Below, one piece after another: positions 25,401 through 36,829 of a stretch of 64,000 bases of DNA. Made by a program: the position numbers and the translations under genes. Source of the DNA: Diaporthe sp. PMI_573 (taxonomy: Eukaryota > Ascomycota > Sordariomycetes > Diaporthales > Diaporthaceae); NCBI GenBank assembly GCA_021399435.1, contig JAJTUP010000012.1, positions 558,001 through 622,000 on the forward strand, given 5' to 3'. Each line of letters opens with the position of its first letter. Position 1 is the stretch's first letter. Below the pieces are notes generated by a model. It searched no databases, was not told the DNA's origin, and was given only the letters and a program-made list of their open reading frames with translations.

Positions 25401-25981
25401 ACGCATTCAAATTGTCGTCGCCTAATCGGAGTGATGGAGGAATAGACTGTCCGATGGGACACAGGTAGAGACACGGGACGGAAGCAGACCCCCAAGATAA
25501 CAAAAAGTTTTTCATGTCCTTCTCGCCTAGACTGCATCAGACGAAGCCCACACACACCAAACCCCAGCTCTGGCTGAGCGCATCAACCGCTTGGCCTGGA
25601 TCCCATCTTCCAGTTTACCCAGGCGACTGTCTTGCCATGTCTACCCTGCCAGCCCGCAGACCCAGTCAGTCAGTACCAGGAGGCGACCGGACGAATTAGT
25701 GGAACCCGGAGCTGGGTCCCTGCTCTTTTTCGTGCAAATAAATCATGGGACGACGGGAACGGTTCTATCCAGAGCAGGCCCCCTCTGGGGTCCTTGGGCC
25801 TGGACTTCGAGTTCCATCACGGCATGACAGGAAGACTGCAAGAAAGAAAAGATGAAAGACAAAAGTAAAAAGAAAACACCAACACCCGCATCCCCAACAA
25901 TACTCCAACCACTATGTTTTCTAAGCTGCCCTTGGCAGCTCCCCTGCAAAAGGCTGACGTACGCACCGCGCCGCCCCATGA

Positions 25982-26018
25982 CATGACCCTGACCATGACC
26001 CTGACCATGACCATGACA
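25982..26018. repeat. Hexamer tandem repeat (CATGAC/CCTGAC)
   Basis: About six tandem 6-bp units alternating between CATGAC and CCTGAC, in non-coding DNA. Confidence 0.8.
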
Positions 26019-27052
26019 ACGCCCGATGACCCGTCCCCTGCCGTCCAGAGTGAACCCGCCCGCCTTCCGGAAAGATCGACGCCAGGTCCAGTCCCCGCTG
26101 AGCCCAGAGGCGCCCACCAGTCTGTCACGTAGAGACGAACAATCACCGGGGGTCGGGCAGGCGGCCGGCGCCGGGAGGCCCCGTAGACAAAGAGATGCGC
26201 GAGGCGAGTGCGCCCGCGACAGCTTCGTCCGGGGATAGGTATCCACCGGTCTTGTGAGTGAACATCGGGGAGCTTGTCTCCGTCGCGTCTCGCGGCCCTC
26301 CGACCCGGACGGAGCAGCCAACGGGCAGCAAGCGCCTCGCAAAACCTTTACCGCCATGGGCCAGCGGCATTGAATGATCTGCGGGGCCCCCGGTTGAGGC
26401 GATCACGGCGAAAAGGTGGAAAGCGCACTGAAGTTGCCAAGGCATTTCTTTTCCAAGGAGGGGGATGGGCCACGACCGGCCCATTCCCTCCCTGTTCATC
26501 AAGAGTTATATTTGTCTCCAGCTATTATGTACAACGCACACATGCCTTAGACAGTAATGCGCTGCCCCTAAGAGAGCCCGGCCGGTCATCCACATCTCTA
26601 CCCAACAAACAAAAAGAAGAAGAAAAGATATCAAGGTCCAAAATCACCAAACCCTCCAATGACCAGCCAGGCTCCCAAACCCAAGTTTGCTCGACTCGGT
26701 GGAGCGACCTTTTTCTTTTCCTCCCAAAAACCTCCTTACTGTCCATAAAATGCGAAGTTTTTAATGTCCGCGGCCTTCTGAAGAAGTGGTATCCAAGATA
26801 TAAACAAAAAAGAACAAGAAACGCCGAAATCCAGTATTTGCGCTTTCATAGGCACATCATCAGCCGCCGCCGCCGGGGGGCAAAATTCACCCCCAAGGCA
26901 AGATAAACTAAGTTTCAAAACATTAGAAGTATGGTTGAGATATGGTAAGTCATGCACAGCTCCGGTATGTGAAAGATCCGGGCGGGTGAACGTTATGTCG
27001 CACAAAGGTGAATGACACGTGGCAGCAGTTGAGGAAATATCACTCCAGCCCG

Positions 27053-28835
27053 TCAGGAGAGTTGCTCGGTGAACCTGGCTGATCCTCGCGAGGTCCGGGA
27101 TGCCGCACCGTCGCGGGAATGGTCCTGGGCTGCGAGAGTCCTGCCGACGTCGTCGGCCCCGGGGGGGAGCGTCGAGTTTCGCGGGAGGGTCGGCGAGTCG
27201 ATCGTTTTCGGTACTTCGCCCGTCACGGGCGTCTTTGCCGGGCCTGGGTTGTAGACCATGACTCCACTCTCCGGCCGCATAGGAGAGCCAAGAGCCAGAC
27301 GCTGAGGACTAGCGGACTGGTTGAAAATGGCCATCGAGTCGCGGTAGACCGTGGCGTCACTGTTCTGGCTGCTCCGGTCGCGGGGATCCGAGTAGCCATC
27401 GCCTCCGTACTGGAGCACCGGCGGCAGCTTCTTCCCGGACACCCGGACAAAGCCTCTCTCGGCCATTTCTGACCCAGTGTTGGACCGCTCCCGAGATGAC
27501 CGTTTCCCTGCCAAGGCCGCGAGCGAGGAAGCGACCGAGTAAGGCGCTGACGAGCGCTGCTGCTGCATGGTGCCGTATGCCCCACTGCCGCTGCTGCCGC
27601 CGCCATTACCGTCTCCAGAGGGGCCAGCGTCCACAGCCCTGGTCGCTGGAGTGATAGATTTGTCGTCACCACCCAGACGCAGGTGGCACCATCCGCGCTT
27701 CCTCAACCTGAGAAGCATGAAAGCAAACGCAACCAAAAGCGCTAGTCCGGCGACACCACCAACAACACCCCCGACGACCGTGCCAGTTGGGGGAGTTCCG
27801 TCATCGCTGGAGGAACCTGAAGATGCCGACGTGGACGAGGAAGAGGGCGTGGCAAGAATGGTAGTTCCCGCGGAGCCATCACCGCCTCCTATGCCAAACG
27901 TAGATGATGGTGACGCTGAAAGTGAATCTGAGTCGGAAGATGTCGAAGATGCCCCCGACGAGGAAGTCGTGGGGCTGTTTGAGCTGGAAGTGAAGCTTGA
28001 AAGCGAGCTCGAGGCTGTGCCGCCTATCGAGTCTGCTGAGAATGAAGATGAGAGGGTCGTGACCAGCGATGAAAGCGACTGGGATGCCGTAGAGCTTCCT
28101 GACGAGGTAGAGCTAGTCACCGTGGAATTTGAACGAATAGAGGAACTGGATAACAGGGATGACGAGGAAGAAGTGAGCGAAGCTTTGTTGACGGATTAGC
28201 TGTGCTGCAGAGGCATTCTGTTGCGGGTCAGGCTACTCACAGATGGTGGAGTTGAAGGTGGAACTCAGAGAAGGAAAGGATGAGGAAGATGACAAGGTTG
28301 GAGGAACAGATAAGGTTGGAACAATTGTGGTGGCGTCGGTGGTCTCCACGGGGGGGATGGAGGAGGTGGTGGCAGTCAATGATGCATCGGAGGGGCTCGC
28401 GGCTGGTGGTGTGGTCTCGGAAGTAGCTGAGACGGGGTCCTCAGGCGAGATGGAAGTCTCGGTCGCGGCGGACAAGGTTGTCGCAGCATCGGCGGAGTCT
28501 GAGGTGAGTGACACAGCCTTGAAGTTGGTGTCGATGGTGGACCCCGTCTCTGCGTCTATCAAGTTGGTCTGCGGGTCGGACGCAAAGGTTTGCGTCTCGA
28601 TGATTGCGCCTGAGCCATCGATGACCTGGACGACCGAGATGGTCTGCACAACCTCGGTGATGGTGGGGTCGCCGGTATCCAGGTCTGCGGTTTCGTTCTC
28701 CTCCTGGCGCCTGTGGAACTGGGCATGCGAGCGAAGGTGGTTGACGCCGCGCCCATGCAAATGAGAGTGTCGGTGGTGGACGTGGTCAGTCTTGCGGGCC
28801 TGAAAGAGTGAAGACCCGTAGAAGTGGTTAGTCAT
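27053..28835 (-). CDS. Ser/Thr-rich single-pass membrane protein, function unknown (2 exons)
   Basis: Exons 28835-28241 and 28182-27053 join to 574 residues. The intron is 58 nt, with donor GTGAGT, likely branch GCTAATC and acceptor AAAG. Other nearby AGs break the frame. Seen directly: no cleavable signal peptide; a His-rich N-terminus (VHHRHSHLHGRG at about 19-30); a conserved-looking segment (EVVQTISVVQVIDGSG); about 200 residues dominated by Ser and Thr, as in O-mannosylated wall proteins; one membrane span near 333-357 (GVVGGVAGLALLVAFAFMLL) followed by basic RLRKR; and a disordered cytosolic tail. The layout resembles Mid2/Wsc-type wall sensors and Skg6-like proteins, with the Ser/Thr part outside. 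I do not recognise a named family. The start is the only ATG before the His-rich segment and is followed by continuous coding sequence. Confidence 0.82.
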
Positions 28836-31800
28836 TGCGCCAGGGGGGCGGCAATGCCTCTTTAAAGAGGGGCGTATGACAAGAGTAGCGAGCGGTAGTC
28901 TAGTGTAGTGAGTGATAAACGAGCGTGGGATAAAATGCCCCCTTCGGAATTAGGTTTGGGGTGTGTGTTGTCGATCAGCACGGGCTTCCCGTATTGCTGG
29001 AGGCGGACCGGGTTCCGGTTCCTGTGCCTGCGATTCGGTTGGACAATGGCGACCGACGACCAAACGGCCTTGGACGCTATGTATGCAAGGCAAGGCAAGG
29101 CGATGCGATGCTAGGCAATGCGGCGCAGTTGCCAGCGAACAGCATGCAGCTGACAGTAGCCGTGGCCGTGACAGCAACGCGGAGCGACTGTTGCGACACT
29201 GACTGGGCCGACGAATGGGGAGCACGGTGATGGCTTGTCGAAAGCTTGGCTTTGGTGGGTTGGCAAAGGAGTGACTGGCTGGCGCAGAACCATTGCTGAC
29301 GCAGCGTTTGCAAGCACGAAATCGTATCGAAAGGATTGGACGGACGGCCAGGCGGACACAAGGACAGACAGAAGGATAGAACAATAGTCGAGGTCGGCTA
29401 TCTCATCCAATATTGCTGTCGTCGACGCAGTCGGTGCTGGCGCAGTCTCTTTGTTCGGTCTCGTCTCGCAAGCCTGGGGCGTTCTTCTTTGGAGGAGGAG
29501 GGGGGTGCCGCGGACCCGTTCACCTCATTGTTCTCTCCGAACCGGCCAATGGAACCCGAGATTGCGTGCGAGCGCGTAGCACGGCTCTCCTTTGGTCTTT
29601 TTCTTCTTCGTTTTCTCCTGCGCGACCGCTCCTCGTCTCGTCGCCGTCGACTAAAGTGATGAGGACAACCACGCGCGCAACGTGCCTCGAGATCACTGGG
29701 GAAGGTGGTGGGGAGGGGAGAAAGGAAAGGAAAAGAGAGTGAAGGGATTGGACGGGACGAGATTTGTCCAGGGAAGGGAAAGGGAAGGGAACGACGAGGT
29801 GAGCAAGTACTGCAAGCAGAGCACCCGGACGAGGCTGGGATAGGTAAGGTCGCCAGAGTCAGTCCAGCCCGCTACGAAGAGAAGGGCTATTTTCCCGTGG
29901 CCGCGTGCGTGGGATTGGGATTGCGATTACGACAGCCCAGGAGGCCAGGCGGGCGCGAAAGAGCGTGCAATCACCCCAGAGGGCCCCCCAAGAGAGCACA
30001 GAGAGGAGACCAGAGGAGACCAAAGGAGATGCATCGGCTCCATCAAATTTCGGCTCGCGCACCCTCCTCCCACACGGTGGCAGGGTGGACGGGCGGGTGC
30101 GCTGTGATTGGCCGGGCGGTCCCATGTTGCCGTTCACGACGGGGCCTATTCTCAGAGAATCTTGGTCCCCCCTGTCACTGGCACTTTTAATTATCGAACT
30201 CAACCTTGACATCAGATGACGCTCGACCACGCTCGAAAACTAACTCAACGGGCCGGACAGGTTGGCTTCTGAGATTGCTAGTGGTCGAGGGGCCGAATGA
30301 ATTTGAGAGTATGGGCGAGCGAGTGAGTACCGAGTAGATGACTGGCCCCCATTGGTCGGCCCCATCGAGGGACAAGCATCAAGGGCGTTCGCATTAGCAG
30401 CGGCAGACCCCAAGGAACACGGGCGCGGGTACCTGGCTGGTGAGGTGCATGCCCGCAGGCGGTAGTCTGGCCATTTTCGTATTCAGGGCGACGCTATTGC
30501 TGCGTGGCGCGGTAGCATCTGGGACGGACGTGCACTCTCTGGCACTGTCCTGCTGCAGCTTTGGATTCGACGAGTGTGAAGGGACCTCTTGAATCAGAGA
30601 GACTGGTGTTCCCCTTTCCAGAAGGTCCCCTGCCGTCCAGACCGTCCGGACCGCCGAGCACCTGGGCTAGTTGCGTGTCAACGTGTGTGTGGTGTGCGTG
30701 TGGTGCGGTGCAATCTCTCTCGCGCATTCCTTGGCTTGATCGCCAGGAATGCGGTCATCATTGTTTCGCCCAGCTAGCAAGCACTGGCCTGCTAATCACG
30801 CAATAGACCGACGCAAATAGATCCAAACCCAAATCCAAACCCAAACCCAACCCTCCAAAACTGTGGTTCAGCCGAGCCAGACCCGTGGATGGACATGAGA
30901 AATCCGAAGACAAACACGGAAATGAATATTGGCATTCCGAGCCGGGCGAGCCTCAAGTCGATGTCGATGTCTGGTTGCCTTGGCGGCCAGAATGGGCCGC
31001 ACCCACACGGGTTGTTTGGACCGTCTGGACCGTCTCGCCCGCCAGGACCGTCCGAGAACGTTTCAAGCAGAAAGACGGTGTCCTGGGTCCCGCGGGGCAC
31101 CCGGGAATACCGTCTTGAGACGACTGCTCCGAAGAAGGCCCTGCTCCCGGGCGACCGTGCTCCAAACCCCCACCCAGGTTATTTTCCACCCGCGTACAAT
31201 AAAAACGGGGAACAGCGGCAACGGGCCTTGGAACACGGACACCCTGTGGGCAACCTGGCAAACCTTCGGACGCCTTGACTTGGCGTCTTACCGTCCTGCC
31301 GTCTTACTGACTGTGTGTGACTGACTGACTGACTGACTGACCAGGCAACTGGCGTCCATTGTTTTCTCCTGCAGCCTTCCCGAGTCGCAGATTTGGCCGT
31401 GCGTGTTCAACGGTGGACCACGCTAGATATCGAGATTCCCAGGATCATTGTGGTAGATCTGGTACACGATGGAGAAATCGTTTTATTGCTAGGAGTCTCC
31501 GTGGCTGCGAGATGCCGCGCCACACTGCAAGACGTGGATAGCTGAGTCCGTACGTTGTACGTAGTGCCGCGGACGGTAGCAGCTTCTCATGCGCCGACAG
31601 AAACCTTGGAAGGCGGCAGCTCTCACAGCGGACAAGGCAGAGACCTGGCCAATGACGGGCTGCGACATTGGGGGCAGCTGGGCAGCTGGGCAGCCAATCT
31701 GTATTGTGATTTCGACTTGCAACGCAGTCCATTATCCACAGTAGACGACTCGCGGAGAAATTTGCGGGGCTGAGCCTGTTTCTTGTACTAGCGCCGTGTG

Positions 31801-31987
31801 TTTGCTTTCTCGCGGCGTGGACATATACGTCTGGGGGTCCTTTTATGAGGGCAGATGAAACTAAAATTCCATGACTGTCGGCACCTGGTTTCACTGAATC
31901 ATCCTCTGTCCAAAGCGTGCGTCCGTGTCAGTCAACTCGTCCAGTCCAGACCACCGCTCTCTGCTGAAGGCCACCGTACGTGACGTC
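28836..31987. other. Gene-poor region of 3.2 kb
   Basis: Separates two genes that point away from each other (Ser/Thr-rich protein and DUF676 hydrolase), so both promoters must be here. The first 306 nt lack ATG on the minus strand, suggesting a leader. It holds purine-rich runs at 29700-29800 and a (C)CAAAC-type run at 30831-30853. No gene is recognised. Confidence 0.5.
31318..31342. repeat. (TGAC)n microsatellite
   Basis: About six tandem TGAC units upstream of the DUF676 hydrolase gene. Confidence 0.9.
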
Positions 31988-31988
31988 A
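31981..31988. promoter_or_regulatory. Palindromic CRE (ATF/CREB) site at the DUF676 gene start
   Basis: TGACGTCA is the consensus binding site of ATF/CREB bZIP factors. Its last A is the first base of the start codon (TGACGTCATGG), an unusual place for an upstream element. One perfect copy per 64 kb is about the chance expectation, so function is unproven. Confidence 0.3.
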
Positions 31989-34311
31989 TGGCCTGGTCTC
32001 CAGGTGCCGGCGACGGCCACGCTCCATCACCAGGTAGAGCTCCGCCTCCGGATCCGGCCTCTCGCCCGGCCTCATCCTCAACGCCGCCGCCGCCGTATGC
32101 CTCTCCCGGCTTGGGCTCGCCGTACCAGCAGCCATGGCATTCTCCTGGCGCGACGAGCTCGCACATGCTGGGCCCTGAGCATGCATGGCACACGAGAGAC
32201 CCCCGCTCGTCCAGCACTCAGTCTCTGGTGCCCTCACTCAACGAGAATGAGGACAGGAGGACATTGCTCATCGTCTACATCCATGGCTTCATGGGCGACA
32301 ACACCTCGTTCCGCTCCTTCCCCGCACACGTTCATTACTTCCTGCGGGAACAGCTGAGCGAGTCTCACGTCGTCCACTCCAAGATATATCCCAGGTACAA
32401 GACCTACAAGGCCATCGAGGTGGCCAGGGACAAGTTCAGCGCCTGGCTGGAGCCCCACGAGAGGGACAATACCGATGTTGTCCTGGTCGGTCACTCGATG
32501 GGTGGTCTACTTGCCGCCGATGTGGCTCTCATGGTATATACCCCTACGCTTTGTAGTCTTGACTGTGGACCACGCTGACATGCCTCTAGCCCGCTCCGAA
32601 TCCTGTCTATGGCAGCCCCTTCAAGCACCGCATACTGGGCACCATCTCTTTAGATGCGCCGCTGTTGGGCCTTCACCCTGGTATCATCTCGTCTGGCATA
32701 GCCAGTCTATTCCGGAAAGCCCCAGACCCTCCAGGAAGGGAGCAAGCCCTTGCAGAGTCTCTGGCCTCACAGAACGCCTCTGGATCCCTGAGCCTGCAGC
32801 AGACACCAAGCCTATCCTCGGATGCGGGTCCGTCATCAGGCACCATGTCTCCTGTGCCGTTGTCCAGCTTGTCGTCCAACACCTCCATTGGCTCACAGCC
32901 TGACCCAAACTTTAATCCGACCTTTTACAATGACGTTCCTTTTATCGACAGGGGCTGGTGGAGGAACGTCGCTCACTTCGCCAAGAAACACTATTCAGAC
33001 GGCCTGGTTAGCTCTACATATCATCACCTGCTGTCGCACCTGGAATTCGGCAGCTGTCTTGCGGACTACTCCTCCCTGAACAAAAGGTACAACAGGATTC
33101 GCCGACTAGAGGACGTGGACGAGTTGAACAATGCCCAAGGATCACACAATGGGCCGAGGGTTCGCTTCGTCAACTACTTCACCGTTTCGACGGGTATCCC
33201 AAAAGAGCCTCCGACGCCGAAGCGTGCTGACACCCATTTGCGTCCGGTGGCGCCAGACTCGCAACAAACCGGCGCGGGGGGCTCTCAGGCATCGACTCCC
33301 AGGATCTCGATCGAGGACTACAGTGATAATGAAGAGTCTCAAACTATGCACGTACTTGAACCCGTGCCAGTATCTGACGACGAGAAAGGGGACCAGCACG
33401 AGACGGATTTACCCAACAAAGGAGCGCAAAATGACGAGCCCAGGATACCAGAATCATCGAATGGCGGTGAAAGCAGCAATCTTGATACACAGACAGAGGT
33501 CCAAAACACATCTTCCACTGCGGTTGCAGAGGGAGAGCCCACACATGCATCGTCAGCACAGACAGATCCCAGTAAAGATGGAACTGCCGAAATAGACCAT
33601 GATTTACCAGCGATACCAGACCCTCCGGAGCCGCCACAAGCTCCTGACTTTACAAAGTACAGCGACAAAGAAGCAAGAAAGCAAGCAGAAAAAGAATTCA
33701 AACGGACACAGAAGGGCTATGAACAGGCGGTTAAGAACCGGGAGAAGGCCATAAAGGAGCGTCAGAAGCTCGTCGACAAGCGTCAGAAGAAGGCTCAGAA
33801 AGAGGCCGAAAAACGCCAGAAGGAAGAGGCAAAGCGTCTGGCCAAGGAGCAGGCACAAGGAAAGCAAAAGAACGCTGGCCCACCCGAAGATGAAGAGGTG
33901 AACTCCGTCGCAGACCCGTCGCGTCCATCCGAAGCCCAGGTCGTGACGCCGGCACAGGCACAGATCCTTGAGCGGCAGCTTACCGACCTCGCGTTCCGCG
34001 ACCAGGAGGCCACGTCGCCACCTCCAAGTCAGAGCGACGACCATGCGACCGACAGGGGGAAGGCAACCCTGGGCGCGGCGGCGGGCCAGAAAAAGCTCCG
34101 CAAGTTCTGCATGCTCCCGCAAAAGGTCAACGGGGCCCGGGACAAGACGTGGGTGGAAGTCTACATGAAGGACGTGGACGAGGTCGGCGCGCACTGTGGC
34201 CTGTTCTTCTCTGGGCCGCACTATGAGATACTCATTGGTGATGTCGGGTCGAGGATCGTCGACTGGGTTCGGGAAGATGCGTCGAAGAGGGCTATCCTGG
34301 CCATGGATTAG
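31988..34311 (+). CDS. DUF676-type serine hydrolase with coiled-coil tail (2 exons)
   Basis: Exons 31988-32533 and 32590-34311 join to 755 residues. The intron is 56 nt (GTATAT...CTCTAG, branch GCTGAC). The N-terminal 85 residues are Pro/Ser-rich. An alpha/beta-hydrolase of the DUF676 lipase-like group follows: IVYIHGFMGDN with the oxyanion HG at 99-100, the nucleophile elbow GHSMGG with Ser170, and LDAPLLGLHPG after the intron. The middle is acidic and disordered. Residues near 515-595 are a strongly charged Lys/Glu/Gln/Ala helix, probably coiled coil. The last 80 residues are folded-looking (KLRKFCMLPQKVNGARDKTW and YEILIGDVGSRIVDWV). Hydrolase activity is inferred from the elbow; substrate and location are unknown. 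The Asp and His of the triad cannot be assigned by eye. The start is the first ATG in frame; the frame is open upstream only through non-ATG codons. Confidence 0.88.
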
Positions 34312-34664
34312 GTGTTGGACACACCTGCGGCACGCTCGGCATATACGAGTCGCCTAGTCATGGCAAATGCGGCATTGATACACTGCGAAAGTCTTAGGAG
34401 ATACACGCAGCTTGACATCGGCGTTCGGAAAGGGATCATCGAGAAGTCTTGCCCGAATTGTGCGCATATGGAAACAATTCTTTTGAAGCTCGCTTGTCCG
34501 CGAAGATACCCACAAGCAAACACGATTGGTAGTAATCTATTTTACCAGCACCGTTCACTCAAAACGTTTCTCTTAGACTCGTGACCTGCACGCCGTACTT
34601 ACGGTATGCTGAACGCTTATGAGATGCAATTGACTCGGTACTGAGAGCACACAATCTGTAAACA
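34312..34664. other. Convergent intergenic region
   Basis: The two 3' UTRs of the DUF676 hydrolase (+) and the methyltransferase (-) meet here. No other feature is visible. Confidence 0.6.
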
Positions 34665-35438
34665 TTATCGCTTCACCGCACCAATCAGCAAGAACGAAGT
34701 ACGGATCCAATTCTTCCCCCACGCAGAATTCCGAAACTCCTCCGTCAGCTCCGGGCACCAGTCCTCAAACCCCGTGATATCAAACCCGGCCCGCAACAGC
34801 AGGTTGACATACGTCGCCGTGGACCGGTGCTGCTTCCTCACGCTGGAACCCAGCCAGTTCGACACGCGCTCGCCCTCGTCATGATAGTCGTCCAGCGGCC
34901 AGTACCTGACTCCCTCCGCGTCCTTGATGAACCCTTGCCGCCTCGGCGCCGTCAGAAGCGGATGTTCCACAGAGAAGACGACCGCGCCTCCCGGCCGCAG
35001 CGACCGGTGCACCTCGGCCAGCAGCCGGCCCAGCCCGGACACGTAGTGCAGCGCCAGCGCGCTGAAGACGAGGTCGTACGCGCCGGAGGGCAGCTCCACG
35101 TCCTCCAGGTCCACCCGGTCGAACGTGATGGTGCCGGTGCCGTGCGCCCCCTCGGCGCCGGAGCCGGATCCGGGTGTCATCTCTCGCGCCCGCGCGAGCA
35201 TCTTCTCCGAGATATCCACCCCGCGCGCGCTGGCCGCCTCGGCCTCCCCCGTGAACCACCGGCTGTACCACCCAAACCCGCAGCCCAGGTCCAGGACGTC
35301 CTTGCCGCGCAGGTCCGCTGGCAGGAGGCGCCGCAGGGCCGGCCACTCGGGGGCGGAGTCTAGGCCGTCGACCTGGCGGGCAAGCGCCGCGTAGGCGTCG
35401 AAGAAAGCGGGCGCGTCGTAGATGTTCTGAGTGGCCAT
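34665..35438 (-). CDS. Class I SAM-dependent methyltransferase (intronless)
   Basis: A single exon of 257 residues. Seen directly: motif I DVLDLGCGFGWYSRWF at about residues 47-62, which binds S-adenosylmethionine; the acidic end of strand 2 (GVDISEKML); DRVDLEDVEL as motif II-like; and the post-motif LRPGGAVVFSVEHPLL typical of the Methyltransf_11 group. The acceptor substrate is unknown. Small-molecule methyltransferases of this shape are common in both bacteria and fungi. Lack of introns and very GC-rich third positions would fit either a compact native gene or an old transfer from bacteria, but the sequence alone does not decide. The start ATG is the first in frame and gives a typical N-terminus (MATQNIYDAPAFFDAYA). 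Confidence 0.9.
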   Translation of the reverse strand: MATQNIYDAPAFFDAYAALARQVDGLDSAPEWPALRRLLPADLRGKDVLDLGCGFGWYSRWFTGEAEAASARGVDISEKMLARAREMTPGSGSGAEGAHGTGTITFDRVDLEDVELPSGAYDLVFSALALHYVSGLGRLLAEVHRSLRPGGAVVFSVEHPLLTAPRRQGFIKDAEGVRYWPLDDYHDEGERVSNWLGSSVRKQHRSTATYVNLLLRAGFDITGFEDWCPELTEEFRNSAWGKNWIRTSFLLIGAVKR

Positions 35439-36829
35439 GTTACGGCTTCTGGTCCTGGGTTCATGTGTGGGCAGGTTTTACTGGTGTGACTTGTTTCTGA
35501 CCAGAGGGTGTTGAGGACTACGGAAAGCCGGGCGGGCCTCTCCCCGCTCACCCTTTCTTGGGGGTTGTATCCTTTTCATAGTGGCTGCTTCGTGTGTCCG
35601 ACTACATTGATAGCGAATTTAATTTTGGCCGGTGTGACTCAACGGGGCGATTGCGCCATTGGCGAGGTAGCAACGGCTTGGCTTGTTGCGGCTGAACTTT
35701 GTGTGCGCCGTGAGTACTCGAAGACTCGAGGAGTACGACATATACATATGTGCACCACTTCTTGACCTTACACAGCATGAAGTTTAAATCCCTGGCTAGA
35801 GATCACCAGAGCACGGGGTGTTGTCCAGAATTGCACGCAATATCTCGATGTGTTCCTCTGCAGGGCCTCACGCCGATTCATATCTTCATCGATTGCATGC
35901 AGACATAGCCATAGGCTCAAACAAAACCAGAGGGCAAGTCATTACTCAACTCGACTACTAACTATCAACCAAATCACTGTGATTACAAAATGCACACACA
36001 AGGAGTATATCAGCAATTTCCGCTGTTGTGTTCCTCTATATAGGCCACAGCTACAGAGCCCGATGTAAGAATTTTGCTCGAACCTGTCAAGTGACCACGC
36101 AAAATGAGTAAGCGAGAAAACCATTCCAGCCATGAGCCTGAAAGCGCAAGCTACTTTGCGGTGTGGTATCTTTTTTTTTTTCTTTGACCCTAAATATGTC
36201 TGGTCGTTTGATGTGGTCCGAATCGTAGAGTGAGACTCCGACCTTCAAAAGCAACAAACCCCAACGCCATGCTTTATTTCAATTTCAGAATATGCAACAG
36301 TGAAAGGGACGGCACCTAACCCCGTCCCAGTCAAATACCTCCAGTCCGGTCGTGTCGTAGAAATGGTGAACTCGGGCCTGTCGGTCATTAATAAATTCCG
36401 TCCGCTGCTAGACGCGCGCAAACTGACGAGAACTCCCTGTTCCCCTACCCCCTTTTTTTGATGTTAGGCGTGCCAAGGTCCACCTTTGTAACAATCACTC
36501 CCCTGTGCCCTATGCCTCTGCCTTGTTCGCTGACATATCATGTCCCGTGAAGAGGCGGCAATAAACCCTGGGGACCATGACGTCCAAACCTGCAACTCAT
36601 CCGACGAAAAGCATGAATCTGGACGATTTCGCAGAGGGGCTGATGCTCGCAAACGCGATCGCCTCTGCGACTCCGTAGCACACGTTTTTGGAATGCTTCA
36701 TCCTTCCCTTAAGCCGCGAGGAGGAACGTGGGCGTTCGATCCGCAAATGCTGGCCTGGACGACTTGAATAGCGAGGAACTGGTGCGGCTCGTGAGAGAGC
36801 AGCTGTTGACTCGGATTCGGTCGCACAAT
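35439..36829. other. Intergenic, no gene recognised
   Basis: Contains the methyltransferase promoter and the med19 3' UTR. An AT-richer part with a T-run lies at about 36170-36185. Open frames are short and not family-like. Confidence 0.55.

Larger units (their letters stand above)
21486..27052. other. Gene-poor region of 5.6 kb
   Basis: The first 510 nt (21486-21995) lack ATG on the minus strand and probably form the leader of the Zn(II)2Cys6 gene. Beyond that I see only simple repeats and overlapping open frames of up to about 210 codons without family-like sequence (for example 24393-24968 minus, 25743-26357 minus, 26274-26906 plus). It may contain upstream regulatory DNA or non-coding transcripts, but nothing in the sequence proves either. 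Confidence 0.5.

Noticed and set aside
25743..26357. Open frame of about 204 codons on the minus strand
   Set aside because: Driven partly by the CATGAC repeat; composition is not coding-like and there is no domain.
30831..30853. CCAAACCC-type repeat resembling telomeric sequence
   Set aside because: Units do not match the fungal TTAGGG telomere repeat and the run is only about 23 bp.
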